Notes under the pieces: generated by a model
Seen by the model: only the letters and a program-made list of their open reading frames with translations
Told to the model about the DNA's origin: nothing
The model's database searches: none
NCBI GenBank assembly: GCA_017469465.1
Contig: JAFUGH010000045.1
Location: 1-60,024, forward strand
DNA length: 60,024 nt
From: Clostridia bacterium
Lineage (GTDB): Bacteria > Bacillota > Clostridia > TANB77 > UBA1234
Direction: 5' to 3'
Made by a program: the position numbers and the translations under genes
Shown here: positions 31,802 to 41,316 of the stretch, one piece after another
How the letters are laid out: every line of letters begins with the position of its first letter
Position numbering within the stretch: the stretch's first letter is position 1

Positions 31802-32179
31802 TTAACTATTTTCCTCTGCAATGCTTTTATAATGCTTCATTTTTTCTTCACATTCTTTAAGCTGTTCCTTTGCGTACTTGAATATATTTGCTTCTATCAA
31901 CTGAGAGTAATGTCTTTCATACCACTGAAAATAGCGTTTTCCAAACTTTTTCAGCATAAATTTTATGAAGTCATCTTCTTTTACGCCATAAAGCTGAATA
32001 GTTCCCATTTCATAGCTATCTCCAATTTCCACATCCTCATATGGTCCTCCATAGGTAGGCTGTATTTTGAACATTCTCGTTTCAGCCTTCATGGATTTAC
32101 ACTCTTCAAAATCATATACATGGTAAAATGGAATAAGCTCTAAAATTTCATCATGTGTCAGCTGATTAACAAATTTCAT
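31802..32179 (-). CDS. Unknown protein, one copy of a repeated about 100-aa domain
   Basis: ATG 32179 follows AAAGGAG. The 125 residues run MKFVNQLTHDEILELIPFYHV ... DDFIKFMLKKFGKRYFQWYE, matching both halves of its upstream neighbour (FVNRLSTQQIMDF; FISKLTKTDIQELVEL ... FFVKKFGMDFINYYIE). So the gene pair encodes three copies of one domain. No known family is recognised; there is no signal or membrane helix. Confidence 0.65.
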   Translation of the reverse strand: MKFVNQLTHDEILELIPFYHVYDFEECKSMKAETRMFKIQPTYGGPYEDVEIGDSYEMGTIQLYGVKEDDFIKFMLKKFGKRYFQWYERHYSQLIEANIFKYAKEQLKECEEKMKHYKSIAEENS

Positions 32180-32180
32180 A

Positions 32181-32846
32181 TCAACAGCTCCTTTCATTGT
32201 TCTCCCATGTTTTGACCATATAAGACAACTTTTCTTTTACTCGATTTTCACATCTTATCCTATAGTCTTCAACCTTTTTGGAACACGCTTTCTTTTCTAC
32301 TTCGATATAATAGTTTATGAAATCCATTCCAAACTTTTTGACAAAGAAACCAATAAACATTTTTTCTGTGATAGAGGGAATACCATTACAATACTCCAAA
32401 TGAGGCCCAATAATGATTTCTTTTTCATAGCAAATAGGTAATTTAATACTCACTTTAAACCTTCTTGTTCCTTTTCTAAAAGAACGTTCTTCCTCAACAT
32501 CCTCTACCAATACATGACTTAATTCAACAAGCTCTTGAATATCCGTTTTAGTAAGTTTTGAGATAAAACTATTTCCTACAGGTACTTCCGCATACTCATT
32601 CATGTATTCTTCTCCGAAAAGATTTAACAAATAAAATTTCCAATCTTCTGAAGTTTTATGAAATCCATAAGCACTAATATAATTGTCCGAAATAGAATAC
32701 CAAAAGATTTTCCCATTTTTATCCTCAAAGAAAATATCTTTCATTCCTTCACTAGCTGATGGTTTCATGTCAATCAAGCCACCAATACCGTAAAAGAAAT
32801 CCATTATTTGTTGCGTACTAAGCCGATTCACAAAATGAAGCATCAT
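32181..32846 (-). CDS. Unknown protein with two copies of the same domain (221 aa)
   Basis: Starts behind GGAGGTG (32846, or 32843 one codon later). Residues 1-100 and 110-205 both begin F-[VI]-x-[RK]-L-[ST]-x-x-x-I and end in a K-F/L-F-G-x-x-[FY]-x-x-x-Y motif. The downstream gene, 1 nt away, carries a third copy, so the pair arose by tandem duplication and is translationally linked. Function unknown. Confidence 0.65.
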   Translation of the reverse strand: MMLHFVNRLSTQQIMDFFYGIGGLIDMKPSASEGMKDIFFEDKNGKIFWYSISDNYISAYGFHKTSEDWKFYLLNLFGEEYMNEYAEVPVGNSFISKLTKTDIQELVELSHVLVEDVEEERSFRKGTRRFKVSIKLPICYEKEIIIGPHLEYCNGIPSITEKMFIGFFVKKFGMDFINYYIEVEKKACSKKVEDYRIRCENRVKEKLSYMVKTWENNERSC

Positions 32847-32953
32847 GATGCACCTCCAAACAAATCATTTGATTTTGTCTTTAAAAAAATTTTTATCAGT
32901 TGACATTATACCACGCTTGTCACTTTTTGTAAACCTATGTCTCGAATTTAAAT

Positions 32954-32996
32954 AGAAGAAAAATGGAAATCTAGCAATCAAAGATTGCTGATTTCC
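32954..32996 (-). terminator. Terminator of leuS
   Basis: On the minus strand GGAAATC-GCAATC pairs with GATTGC-GATTTCC, followed by ATTTTTCTTC. Confidence 0.75.
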
Positions 32997-33077
32997 ATGT
33001 GTGAAGCTTTGCTTTACTGTTTACTAAAATTTTTCTTGAATAATAGGAAATACTTTCCATTGTGCGAATTCAAATTT

Positions 33078-35486
33078 CTAACGTATTACAATTGTATAAA
33101 TTCTTCCTGGCACATAAATTTTCTTTACTATTTCATGACCATTGATGAATTTTAATACATCTTCATTTTCAAAGGCTAATTTTTCAACTAAGCTACTTTC
33201 GGCATCTTTATTAATTCTAATAGTGCTACGTACCTTTCCGTTTACTTGAATTGGTATTTCAATTTCTCTATCTACAGTTTTAGCCTCATCATAACAAGGC
33301 CATGTAGTTTGATATAATCTACCTGGGAGTCCCAATTTTTCCCACATTTCTTCTGTAAGATGTGGCGCAACAGGATTTAATAATGTAATGAAAGTCTTCA
33401 ATTCACCTTTCGTTATTTTCCCTACTTTAATAACCTCATTCACAAAAGACATCATAGTGGCAATAGCAGTATTAAACTTCATCTTTTCATAATCATCTGA
33501 AACTTTCTTAATTGTTTTATGAATTAAAGTTTCTAATTCTATAGAATATCCTTCATTTTCTTCTACAATATCTAATAATCTGTATACTCTATCTAAAAAT
33601 TTAAAGCAGCCTCTAATACTTTCAGTTGACCATGGAGCCTCTTGATCAAACGCACCCATGAACATTTCATACATTCTAAGTGTATCTGCCCCAAATTCTG
33701 AAATAATATCATCAGGATTAACGACATTTCCTCTTGATTTTGACATTTTTTCTCCATTTGCCCCTAAGATCATACCATGAGAAGTCCTCTTTTGGTATGG
33801 TTCTGATGTTGGAACAACTCCAATATCATATAAGAATTTATGCCAAAATCTTGAATATAATAAGTGAAGTGTCGTATGTTCCATTCCGCCATTATACCAA
33901 TCAACTGGCATCCAATATTTTAATAATTCAGGATCTGCTAAAAATTTATCATTATGAGGATCTACATATCTGATAAAATACCACGAAGAGCCTGCCCAGT
34001 TTGGCATTGTGTCTGTTTCTCTCTTACCTGGTCCACCACATTTTGGACAAGTTGTATTTACCCAATCTGTTAATTTAGAAAGTGGTGATTCACCATTATC
34101 TGTTGGCTCATAGCTCTCAGCATATGGAAGCTCTAAAGGCAAACTTTCCTCAGGAAGTGGTTGCCATCCACAATGTTCACAATAAACCATAGGAATTGGC
34201 TCTCCCCAATATCTTTGTCTTGAAAAGACCCAATCACGAAGTTTAAAGTTTGTTTTAGCATGACCAATTCCTTTTTCCTCTAAGTATTTAATCATAGCAT
34301 CTATTGCATCTTTCACTTTCATACCGTTTAAGAAATCTGAATTTACCATCGTTCCATCATATATATCAGTAAATGCTTCTTCATTAACGTCTTTTCCCCC
34401 GCCAACTACTTCAATAATCGGCATTCCAAACTTTTTGGCAAAAGCCCAGTCTCTATCATCATGTGCTGGTACTGCCATGATTGCCCCTGTACCATATGTT
34501 GCTAAAACATAATCTGAAATCCAAATAGGAATTTCACGTCCATTTACAGGATTAACAGCCATAACACCTTTTAACATTACTCCTGTTTTATCCTTGTTCA
34601 TTTCAGTTCTTTCAAATTCACTCTTTTTCGCTGCCTCTTTTTTGTAGTCTTCGACTTCATCTTTATTTTCAATACTTAATCTTTCTAAAATCTTATGTTC
34701 TGGTGAAAGAACCATATATGTAGCACCAAATAACGTATCTGGACGCGTTGTGAAAACGGTAACTTTCTCATCAGTGCCAGTTAATTGAAAATCAACTTCG
34801 GCACCTTTAGACTTACCTATCCAATTTCTTTGTTGCGTTTTTACTCTATCAATAAAATCTGTTTGGTCTAAATCATCATAAAGTCTCTCGGCGTATTCCG
34901 TGATTTTTAACATCCATTGGCTTTTTACTTTTTGAACAACTTCTCCACCACATCTTTCACAAACGCCATTGACAACTTCTTCATTTGCTAAGCCAACTTT
35001 ACAACTTGTGCACCAATTAATAGGTACTTCCGCCTTATAGGCTAATCCATGCTTATAAAGTTGAATAAAAATCCATTGTGTCCATTTGTAATAGCTTGGA
35101 TCTGTAGTATCCACTTCTCTATCCCAATCAAAAGAAAAACCAATTTTTTTAAGTTGACTTCTAAATCTATTAATATTTTGTTTCGTAACAATCGCTGGAT
35201 GAATTTTATTTTTAATTGCATAGTTTTCGGTTGGGAGTCCGAATGCATCCCATCCAATAGGATATAAAACATTATAGCCTTCCATTCTTCTTTTTCTACT
35301 AATAATATCAATTGCCGTATTGCTTTTTGGATGACCAACGTGAAGACCATTTCCAGAAGGATAAGGAAATTCAATAAGTCCATAAAACTTAGGTTTAGTA
35401 AAATCAGTCCCCGCCTTAAAAGCTCCTTCTTTTTCCCATATATCTTGCCATTTTCTTTCAATTTCAGAAAAATTATAATCACTCAT
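33078..35486 (-). CDS. leuS: Leucyl-tRNA synthetase
   Basis: An 802-aa class I aminoacyl-tRNA synthetase of bacterial length. HIGH appears as HVGH (49-52), KMSKS in [11 protein letters not shown]. The editing (CP1) domain has the T-rich [16 protein letters not shown] and the [16 protein letters not shown] motifs. Two zinc-type knots ([27 protein letters not shown]...CPKCGG) are present. It charges tRNA-Leu. No T-box leader is visible in the short upstream gap. Starts behind AAAGAAGGG. Confidence 0.97.
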   Translation of the reverse strand: MSDYNFSEIERKWQDIWEKEGAFKAGTDFTKPKFYGLIEFPYPSGNGLHVGHPKSNTAIDIISRKRRMEGYNVLYPIGWDAFGLPTENYAIKNKIHPAIVTKQNINRFRSQLKKIGFSFDWDREVDTTDPSYYKWTQWIFIQLYKHGLAYKAEVPINWCTSCKVGLANEEVVNGVCERCGGEVVQKVKSQWMLKITEYAERLYDDLDQTDFIDRVKTQQRNWIGKSKGAEVDFQLTGTDEKVTVFTTRPDTLFGATYMVLSPEHKILERLSIENKDEVEDYKKEAAKKSEFERTEMNKDKTGVMLKGVMAVNPVNGREIPIWISDYVLATYGTGAIMAVPAHDDRDWAFAKKFGMPIIEVVGGGKDVNEEAFTDIYDGTMVNSDFLNGMKVKDAIDAMIKYLEEKGIGHAKTNFKLRDWVFSRQRYWGEPIPMVYCEHCGWQPLPEESLPLELPYAESYEPTDNGESPLSKLTDWVNTTCPKCGGPGKRETDTMPNWAGSSWYFIRYVDPHNDKFLADPELLKYWMPVDWYNGGMEHTTLHLLYSRFWHKFLYDIGVVPTSEPYQKRTSHGMILGANGEKMSKSRGNVVNPDDIISEFGADTLRMYEMFMGAFDQEAPWSTESIRGCFKFLDRVYRLLDIVEENEGYSIELETLIHKTIKKVSDDYEKMKFNTAIATMMSFVNEVIKVGKITKGELKTFITLLNPVAPHLTEEMWEKLGLPGRLYQTTWPCYDEAKTVDREIEIPIQVNGKVRSTIRINKDAESSLVEKLAFENEDVLKFINGHEIVKKIYVPGRIYTIVIR

Positions 35487-35551
35487 TCATTAATCCCTTC
35501 TTTCTCCCAAATTTGAGTCTCATTATACTACTAACTTATGTAAAAATCAAG

Positions 35552-35619
35552 AAAAATAGGGTGCTCTAGAAATAAAAGTTCACACCAGTTATGAAAAACT
35601 CTTATTTCAAAAGCACCCT
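35552..35619 (-). terminator. Terminator of the LCP gene
   Basis: On the minus strand GGGTGCTTTTGAAATAA pairs with TTATTTCTAGAGCACCC across a long stem, followed by TATTTTTC. Confidence 0.75.
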
Positions 35620-35629
35620 CACTAAAAGC

Positions 35630-36925
35630 TTATTTATAATTCGGTCCAATAATAATTGTATAATCTACGCTACTTTTTCCTTCTACATCTTCAACTTTAG
35701 AAATATCAATTATTTTCTTTAATTTATCTAACACGGAACTTGAACCTGTACCATAATCTATGATTCTCGAAACTTCTGTTTTTGTGGTTTCATAATTTCC
35801 AATCTTAACAACGTAGAAATTATCTTCCTTTAACTTATCTACTAATTCATTAATTACTTTTGCACTAGTTCCGGCATTCAATAGTTCAACTCTTACAGCA
35901 TCTTCAAGCGTTTTTGTTGAAATGACAGAGCTTGAAGAAGTTTCTGAAATTTTTTCTCCAGAAGAAATTACTTTATTGTAAAACATCTCATCAATCATAT
36001 TCTTCACTTGTTCATAGTCTAAATAATAATATGATGTCTGATATCCTAATTGGCTTTGTCCCATTCTAGCAGAACCAGGTAACGTATTAGTATATATTCT
36101 ATCTGTTCTTAATGCGATTGCATCTCCGATATAGTTCTTAGCAATATCCAAAGTAATATCTGTTTTCGTATTATCAACTGCAATGCCTATTAATGTGGAA
36201 AGCTTTGATATATTCTCTCCTTTCAATAATTCACCTATAAAAGATTTAACAAATTTTTGTTGTGCCTTTGTCCTCTCAACATCTCCACCAGGATATCCAG
36301 TACCATTATTATTTTGCCTAAATCTGCAAAATTGCTCTGCCTGAGAACCATTCAATTTCTGAACCCCTTTATTTAGATGAATATGAAGATTTTGGTATGG
36401 ATCATCATAGTTCATATTAATCGGCACATCTACTGTAACCCCACCCATTTCATCAACGATATCTCTTAGTACTTTTGTTTTAAATAGTACATAGTAATTA
36501 ATATCAATTCCCGTAATCCTAGTTACCTCTTCTTTTAATTTATCTAAGCTTCTAGAAGAATATACAGAATTAATTTTGCCATCCACAGATGCATTACCAA
36601 CATTCGTATCACGTGGAATAGAAACTAAGTCTATTTCTCTAGTATTTGGATCATATTGACCAAGCATAATAAAATCTGTCAAATTACCATTAATTCCTAA
36701 GAATAAGCAGGTAACATTAGGTTTCAGTTGTTTTTTTTCAGAAGTCACTAAATTTTCTATAAAGTTCTTGTCTCCTGAAGCTTTTTCACTAACGTCTGCA
36801 TGCCATCTTATAAAAAAGAATGTTCCTGCAAGAGAAACAACTGCAACTGATAATATAATTATTAAAATTAATAAAATTCTAAGAATAATCTTAACAGGTT
36901 TTTTCCAATCAAAATTGTTATTCAT
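35630..36925 (-). CDS. LytR-CpsA-Psr (LCP) family protein
   Basis: The 431-aa protein has one membrane helix (about 15-37) and an external LCP domain: DLVSIPRDTNVGN with the conserved arginine, YYVLFKTKVLRDIVDEMGGVTVDVP, QAEQFCRFRQNN with the conserved arginine pair and GGDVERTKAQQKFVKSF. LCP enzymes transfer undecaprenyl-linked polymers (teichoic acid, capsule) onto peptidoglycan. A C-terminal LytR_C-like domain (about 320-431) follows. Start behind AAGGAGC. Confidence 0.92.
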   Translation of the reverse strand: MNNNFDWKKPVKIILRILLILIIILSVAVVSLAGTFFFIRWHADVSEKASGDKNFIENLVTSEKKQLKPNVTCLFLGINGNLTDFIMLGQYDPNTREIDLVSIPRDTNVGNASVDGKINSVYSSRSLDKLKEEVTRITGIDINYYVLFKTKVLRDIVDEMGGVTVDVPINMNYDDPYQNLHIHLNKGVQKLNGSQAEQFCRFRQNNNGTGYPGGDVERTKAQQKFVKSFIGELLKGENISKLSTLIGIAVDNTKTDITLDIAKNYIGDAIALRTDRIYTNTLPGSARMGQSQLGYQTSYYYLDYEQVKNMIDEMFYNKVISSGEKISETSSSSVISTKTLEDAVRVELLNAGTSAKVINELVDKLKEDNFYVVKIGNYETTKTEVSRIIDYGTGSSSVLDKLKKIIDISKVEDVEGKSSVDYTIIIGPNYK

Positions 36926-37013
36926 TTATTTGCTCCTTCTCATATATATGTATTATAACTTTTTACACTTAACTTTTTTATTATATCATAACTAATGTTT
37001 TCAAGCAATACAA

Positions 37014-37688
37014 TTAAAACAATAATTTCAATAATAAATTATTATTATATAAAAAACTGGCAATAAAAGAGCCATTAATTGTGCTCACTATTCCATTTGC
37101 AAATGGTAATGAACCAAGTAAAGTGATTACCATAAAAATAGCATAAATTCTAATAATTCCAAGAATCACTCCAATTGCTAAACCTAAACTTTCATTAAAT
37201 TGTTTTAACAATGGTAATTTCGCAATTAAATCCAATACTATAATAATAATTGCTAACAAAATTCTAGCTACTATATAGACAACTACAATAGCCAAAAGTT
37301 TCACTGCAAAGTCAACAATTTTTTGAACAATCATATTTTTTGCATTTTCTTTTATTTCATCTAAGCCAATTAATTCCACAATAGTCGTTGGTAAATTACT
37401 GATATATTCTTCACCAGTACTATCCAATTCATCATTTTCTTGACTATTTATTTCTTTATTTTTCTCACCAGTTAAATCCAATTGATATAAATATTCTGTT
37501 AGCCACGGTTCAAACGAAGTTTTTTCTCTAATCATTCCCATAACTGGTTTATAGAACATAAAAGTCATTGCCAAGGCAATAAAAAATGATAAAAATCCAA
37601 GTCCTGTTTTGATAAAACCCTTTTTATATCCCAAAAAGCCAGTCAATGCTATAATAGCAACAACAACAATATCCGCAACATTAAACAT
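37014..37688 (-). CDS. CvpA family membrane protein
   Basis: A 224-aa protein with four or five membrane helices: VADIVVVAIIALTGFLGYKKG is the typical CvpA start, and the last third (LLAIVVVYIVARILLAIIII, LGLAIGVILGIIRIYAIF) the typical end. ATG 37688 overlaps the TGA stop of the upstream gene as TGATG, with GGAGG 6 nt upstream; GTG 37691 is less likely. Exact role unknown; the family influences cell envelope stress in other bacteria. Confidence 0.85.
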   Translation of the reverse strand: MFNVADIVVVAIIALTGFLGYKKGFIKTGLGFLSFFIALAMTFMFYKPVMGMIREKTSFEPWLTEYLYQLDLTGEKNKEINSQENDELDSTGEEYISNLPTTIVELIGLDEIKENAKNMIVQKIVDFAVKLLAIVVVYIVARILLAIIIIVLDLIAKLPLLKQFNESLGLAIGVILGIIRIYAIFMVITLLGSLPFANGIVSTINGSFIASFLYNNNLLLKLLF

Positions 37689-38812
37689 CACATACCTCCA
37701 ACTTTTATAAATTCGGCAGTGTCCCTAAACAACAGTACTGCTGTCTTTCCATTGTCAAACAATGATATATTCTTTAACTGACCATTATATTGACACTTTT
37801 TCAAAAAATTTGCTGAAGAATTTAAAAATATGATTTTACTACCAGTATCAACTGCAATAACATCATTACAAGTAACCACTCTATTTGGAGTTTCTTCAAT
37901 CATATATGTTTTAACATTTTTAGAATCATTAAAATTATAGATACATAGTTCACACTTAACATTAAACAAACTTTCTTCATTTAGTTTTACTGCTACTAAA
38001 TTTTTTTGATTACTAATATTCGCATTAATAATATTTTCATCTTTAAAATTAATTAATTCTAAAATATTCTCATTCTTTAAAACGATTACATTTACATCCG
38101 TTAAAACAATCAAATGATTATTCTCATCAAATTCAATATCACTAATTAATTCATCGCCGTCTAAATCAATTTTCTTAACATTATTTTCAGAAGCTGATTG
38201 TACATCAATTAATTTCAATCTTGAAGTAAGACTTACCCCGTTAGTATCAATTTCAGCTATAGCTAACGTCTTGTTATCATTAGAGATTGCAACATCAATT
38301 GCATAGGTAGATGCCAAATAATTTGTAAACAGTTCTTCTCCTGCGCTTGAAAAAACTTTAATTAGTGATTTATATCCTGCTTGAGAATAAATAACTGCAC
38401 TATATCCATTTTTGTTAATCGAAACTCCTAAAATACTAGCATTATTAATACTTGTATTCCATACTTCTTCATCCTTATTAATTACAAAGACATCAGTAGA
38501 ATTCTTTTCAGCAATGATTGCATAATCTCCTGCTGTTTTTGATAAGACATCTTTAAAAGAAATAGACTTTTCGAAAACCTTTTTAACTGTATCAGAATAT
38601 CCTTGAATTTCAGTTCCATTAATTATAAAGAAATCAGAATTAGTATTAAAAGCATCTACATAATTTTCATATTCAATTTTTCCTATTGAATCTGCAATTT
38701 CCCATTGCTTATTAGTAAAGAAGTCTATTATTTTATCATAATTTAAAAAAGTAAGTAAGCTAACAATTAAAAAAATAATAATTATGATTGTTACGAATTT
38801 AACTTTATTCAA
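37688..38812 (-). CDS. DUF5711-like beta-propeller membrane protein
   Basis: The 374-aa protein has one N-terminal helix (about 5-24), then regular beta-blade segments (DYAIIAEKNSTDVFVINKD, GYSAVIYSQAGYKSLIKVF, KTLAIAEIDTNG), ending KTAVLLFRDTAEFIKVGG. The pairing of such a protein directly before cvpA is common in Clostridia (DUF5711). The domain is predicted external. Function unknown. Stop and the cvpA start overlap. Confidence 0.75.
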   Translation of the reverse strand: MNKVKFVTIIIIIFLIVSLLTFLNYDKIIDFFTNKQWEIADSIGKIEYENYVDAFNTNSDFFIINGTEIQGYSDTVKKVFEKSISFKDVLSKTAGDYAIIAEKNSTDVFVINKDEEVWNTSINNASILGVSINKNGYSAVIYSQAGYKSLIKVFSSAGEELFTNYLASTYAIDVAISNDNKTLAIAEIDTNGVSLTSRLKLIDVQSASENNVKKIDLDGDELISDIEFDENNHLIVLTDVNVIVLKNENILELINFKDENIINANISNQKNLVAVKLNEESLFNVKCELCIYNFNDSKNVKTYMIEETPNRVVTCNDVIAVDTGSKIIFLNSSANFLKKCQYNGQLKNISLFDNGKTAVLLFRDTAEFIKVGGM

Positions 38813-38877
38813 AGGTACTCATCCTTCCCACTAAATCATTAACATCCTTTTATGTTTCTTATACATGCTGTAAATTT

Positions 38878-39876
38878 CTATAAATTAGTAACTAATATGT
38901 ATATCATTTGTAAAATACCAAAATAACCGAATATTGGGAAAAACACGTTTATTAAGTTTGAGAATCCCATTCTAGCAAATATTATTCCGGAAATACAAAT
39001 CATTACACAATTTCTTAAATAGTTCTTCTCCGAATTTAGCTTTAAAAAAGCATATCCTGAAGAATAGGCAGTTGTAAAAATAGCAAATATCATTACAAAA
39101 CTATAATAGCTAAATAGAATTGGTCCAATTGATTTGGCTATAAATATTGTCGGCATTTCAACATATGCAATTTGCGGATAATATTTATTCATTGTAAAAA
39201 AGATTAACAACCCCGTTATGCAAAAAATAAAAAAAATTAAAGCACTCAAAACATATTTTTCGCTTTTATTTAATTGATATCTTTTTATTTCGATTATGAT
39301 TGGTATCAACAAAATTGAATTATAACCAACATAAAGTATAGAGGCATGAAACCAGTTTTTTAATATTAAAAAATGATTCACGCTTTTATATTCTATTTCA
39401 ACATTTTCCAAACCTCTACCAGAATAAAAGTACAAAATTGCTATCCCCAATAGAATAATAGGAACTAAATAGCTATTGATTTTTTCAAGACCGTTGAATC
39501 TAAATAAAAATGAAACAAAACAAATTACTCCAGCCAAAATAGTTCCAATCCAATAATTTAATCCACATTGTTCCTGAATATAAGTCCCAATACATGATAG
39601 CATGATGCAAAAGCATATAAAAGTAAATGCTTTTATAAACCAAGTAAATATTTTATTATTTTTAATGATTTTTTTATAGTCATATTCATTAATTTTATCA
39701 GAAATTGCTATGCTTAAAAAAGTTATTATTCCAAACAATATGGAAGACAAAACAATCCCTAAGATACCTTTAGTAGAAAATCTATTAAAAAAAGAAACTA
39801 TTTCTTGTCCAGAAGCAAAGCCTGCACCTATTAAAGTTCCCACTATTATCATTGCACATTTTAGTACTTTCTTCAT
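38878..39876 (-). CDS. YkvI-like membrane protein
   Basis: A 332-aa protein with about nine or ten helices. The start KCAMIIVGTLIGAGFASGQE is the family mark (an unwound first helix like that of LeuT-fold transporters, G-x-G-F-A-S-G-Q-E). Family members are assumed to be transporters, but the substrate is unknown. Start behind GGAGG. Confidence 0.83.
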   Translation of the reverse strand: MKKVLKCAMIIVGTLIGAGFASGQEIVSFFNRFSTKGILGIVLSSILFGIITFLSIAISDKINEYDYKKIIKNNKIFTWFIKAFTFICFCIMLSCIGTYIQEQCGLNYWIGTILAGVICFVSFLFRFNGLEKINSYLVPIILLGIAILYFYSGRGLENVEIEYKSVNHFLILKNWFHASILYVGYNSILLIPIIIEIKRYQLNKSEKYVLSALIFFIFCITGLLIFFTMNKYYPQIAYVEMPTIFIAKSIGPILFSYYSFVMIFAIFTTAYSSGYAFLKLNSEKNYLRNCVMICISGIIFARMGFSNLINVFFPIFGYFGILQMIYILVTNL

Positions 39877-40015
39877 GTAACCTCCTAGTTATTATATCAT
39901 ATTAAACGCATTACCGTCTATATTAATTAAATTATATTATGTAATAATTGATTTAATTCTTTCTTTTTGATATAATACTTTCAACATGATTTATAATAGA
40001 AAGTGAGTGAAAACA

Positions 40016-40303
40016 ATGAATTCTAAACAAAGGGCATACTTAAGAAAACTTGCTCAAAAAATAGAACCTATTTTTCAAATTGGTAAAATCGGTATATCAG
40101 ACAATCAAATTGAACAATTAAATAACGCTCTAGAAGCAAGAGAACTAATAAAAATTACATTTTTAGACACCATTCCAGATGATAAAGAAACAATCGCAAA
40201 TGAAATAGCTTCTAAAACAAATTCACAAATTGTCCAAATAGTTGGAAAAAAATTAACACTTTATCGAAAAAGTGTTAATAAACCAACTATTGAATTGCCT
40301 TAA
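40016..40303 (+). CDS. YhbY-like RNA-binding protein (CRS1-YhbY domain)
   Basis: The 95-aa protein covers one CRM domain: SKQRAYLRKLAQKIEPIFQI then GKIGISDNQIEQLNNALEARELIKI (GKxG loop and ARELIK) and IVGKKLTLYRKS. YhbY binds pre-50S ribosomal particles. ATG 40016 gives the usual start; the GTG at 40007 is an alternative. Confidence 0.92.
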   Translation: MNSKQRAYLRKLAQKIEPIFQIGKIGISDNQIEQLNNALEARELIKITFLDTIPDDKETIANEIASKTNSQIVQIVGKKLTLYRKSVNKPTIELP

Positions 40304-40304
40304 T

Positions 40305-40334
40305 AAAAAGGAAACGATTTCTCGTTTCCTTTTT
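40305..40334 (+). terminator. Terminator of yhbY
   Basis: AAAAAGGAAACGA pairs with TCGTTTCCTTTTT. Confidence 0.8.
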
Positions 40335-40470
40335 ATTTATCTTTTGCTTTTTATATTCATTTTACATTTGTATCTTTAATATATCTTTTGTGCTTCTATA
40401 AATTCTTTCGTACTTTAAGAAGCTTTTGTACCCATGCGCACTCTTTTGTAATTTAAAAATCATTTGTGCA

Positions 40471-41220
40471 TTAATAGATTCTTACCAAAGCTCTAGCTGT
40501 CTCTGCTCTAGTAATGTTTTTGTTTGGTTCAATTTCTTTCATTGTTCCATCCTTCATACCTTCAAGCAAATCGTAGCTAGCTGCATGCAATAACAATCCT
40601 TTTTCTTCTTTTGTAAGTCCATCTATATCAGTGTAGATTAGATGACCAAGTTGGCTTTGTGGTATGCCTTTCATCTTGATTTGAACCTTTGCTAGCATGC
40701 ATATCACTTCAATTCTTGTTATAGGTTGTTCCAAATCTTTTTCTGTGTACTTTCCTTTTTCAATAACTCCTTGCATTTCTGCTAGAGTAACAAACTTACC
40801 AGCCCAATTATGATAGCTACTCGGAATTGTTTCAAAATTAAATGTTCTATTAGTAGCAAGTCCCATAAGCATTTTTATGAACTCTGCTCTTGTAATAGGA
40901 TTATCTGGTCTAAAAGATCCATCTTCATAGCCTTCAATAAAACCAATTCTTGCCGCAATTAAAATCTCTCTTCTATCTTCATGTGCAACTTCTTCTTCTT
41001 TTCTCGTTTGAGGATTATAGACCATTTTTACTAAGTCGGGAAAATCAACATTTCTCTTTACTTCAAATGAACTATTAGCAACCTGATAGCTAATTGGAGT
41101 AATGTTGGTAGTTTCATTATTATCATCATTAAGCTCTCCTGATGCCCTAACACTGCTATAATAAACATGCATTGATAGAGCTACTGTTAAAATACATATA
41201 ATCAAAACTACTTTCTTCAT
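40471..41220 (-). CDS. Secreted S-layer homology (SLH) domain protein
   Basis: The 249-aa protein has a signal peptide (about 1-26) and three SLH repeats: GFIEGYEDGSFRPDNPITRA (the clearest), a middle one with QGVIEKGKYTEKDLEQPITR, and DLLEGMKDGTMKEIEPNKNI then TRAETARALVRIY. SLH triplets bind pyruvylated wall polymers. About 60 unrecognised residues precede the repeats. It is the last of three surface genes on this strand. Start behind GGGAGGG. Confidence 0.88.
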   Translation of the reverse strand: MKKVVLIICILTVALSMHVYYSSVRASGELNDDNNETTNITPISYQVANSSFEVKRNVDFPDLVKMVYNPQTRKEEEVAHEDRREILIAARIGFIEGYEDGSFRPDNPITRAEFIKMLMGLATNRTFNFETIPSSYHNWAGKFVTLAEMQGVIEKGKYTEKDLEQPITRIEVICMLAKVQIKMKGIPQSQLGHLIYTDIDGLTKEEKGLLLHAASYDLLEGMKDGTMKEIEPNKNITRAETARALVRIY

Positions 41221-41316
41221 TTTTTCCCTCCCTCTTTATCGCCATTTTATTATGAGTATTATTATTGTGCAACTGTTGTAACAGTATTGTAATATTTTTT
41301 TAATTTTTTCGTAATA

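Noticed and set aside
35487..35551. T-box leader for leuS
   Set aside because: Only about 65 bases separate leuS from the upstream terminator, too short for a T-box, and no T-box sequence or antiterminator is seen.
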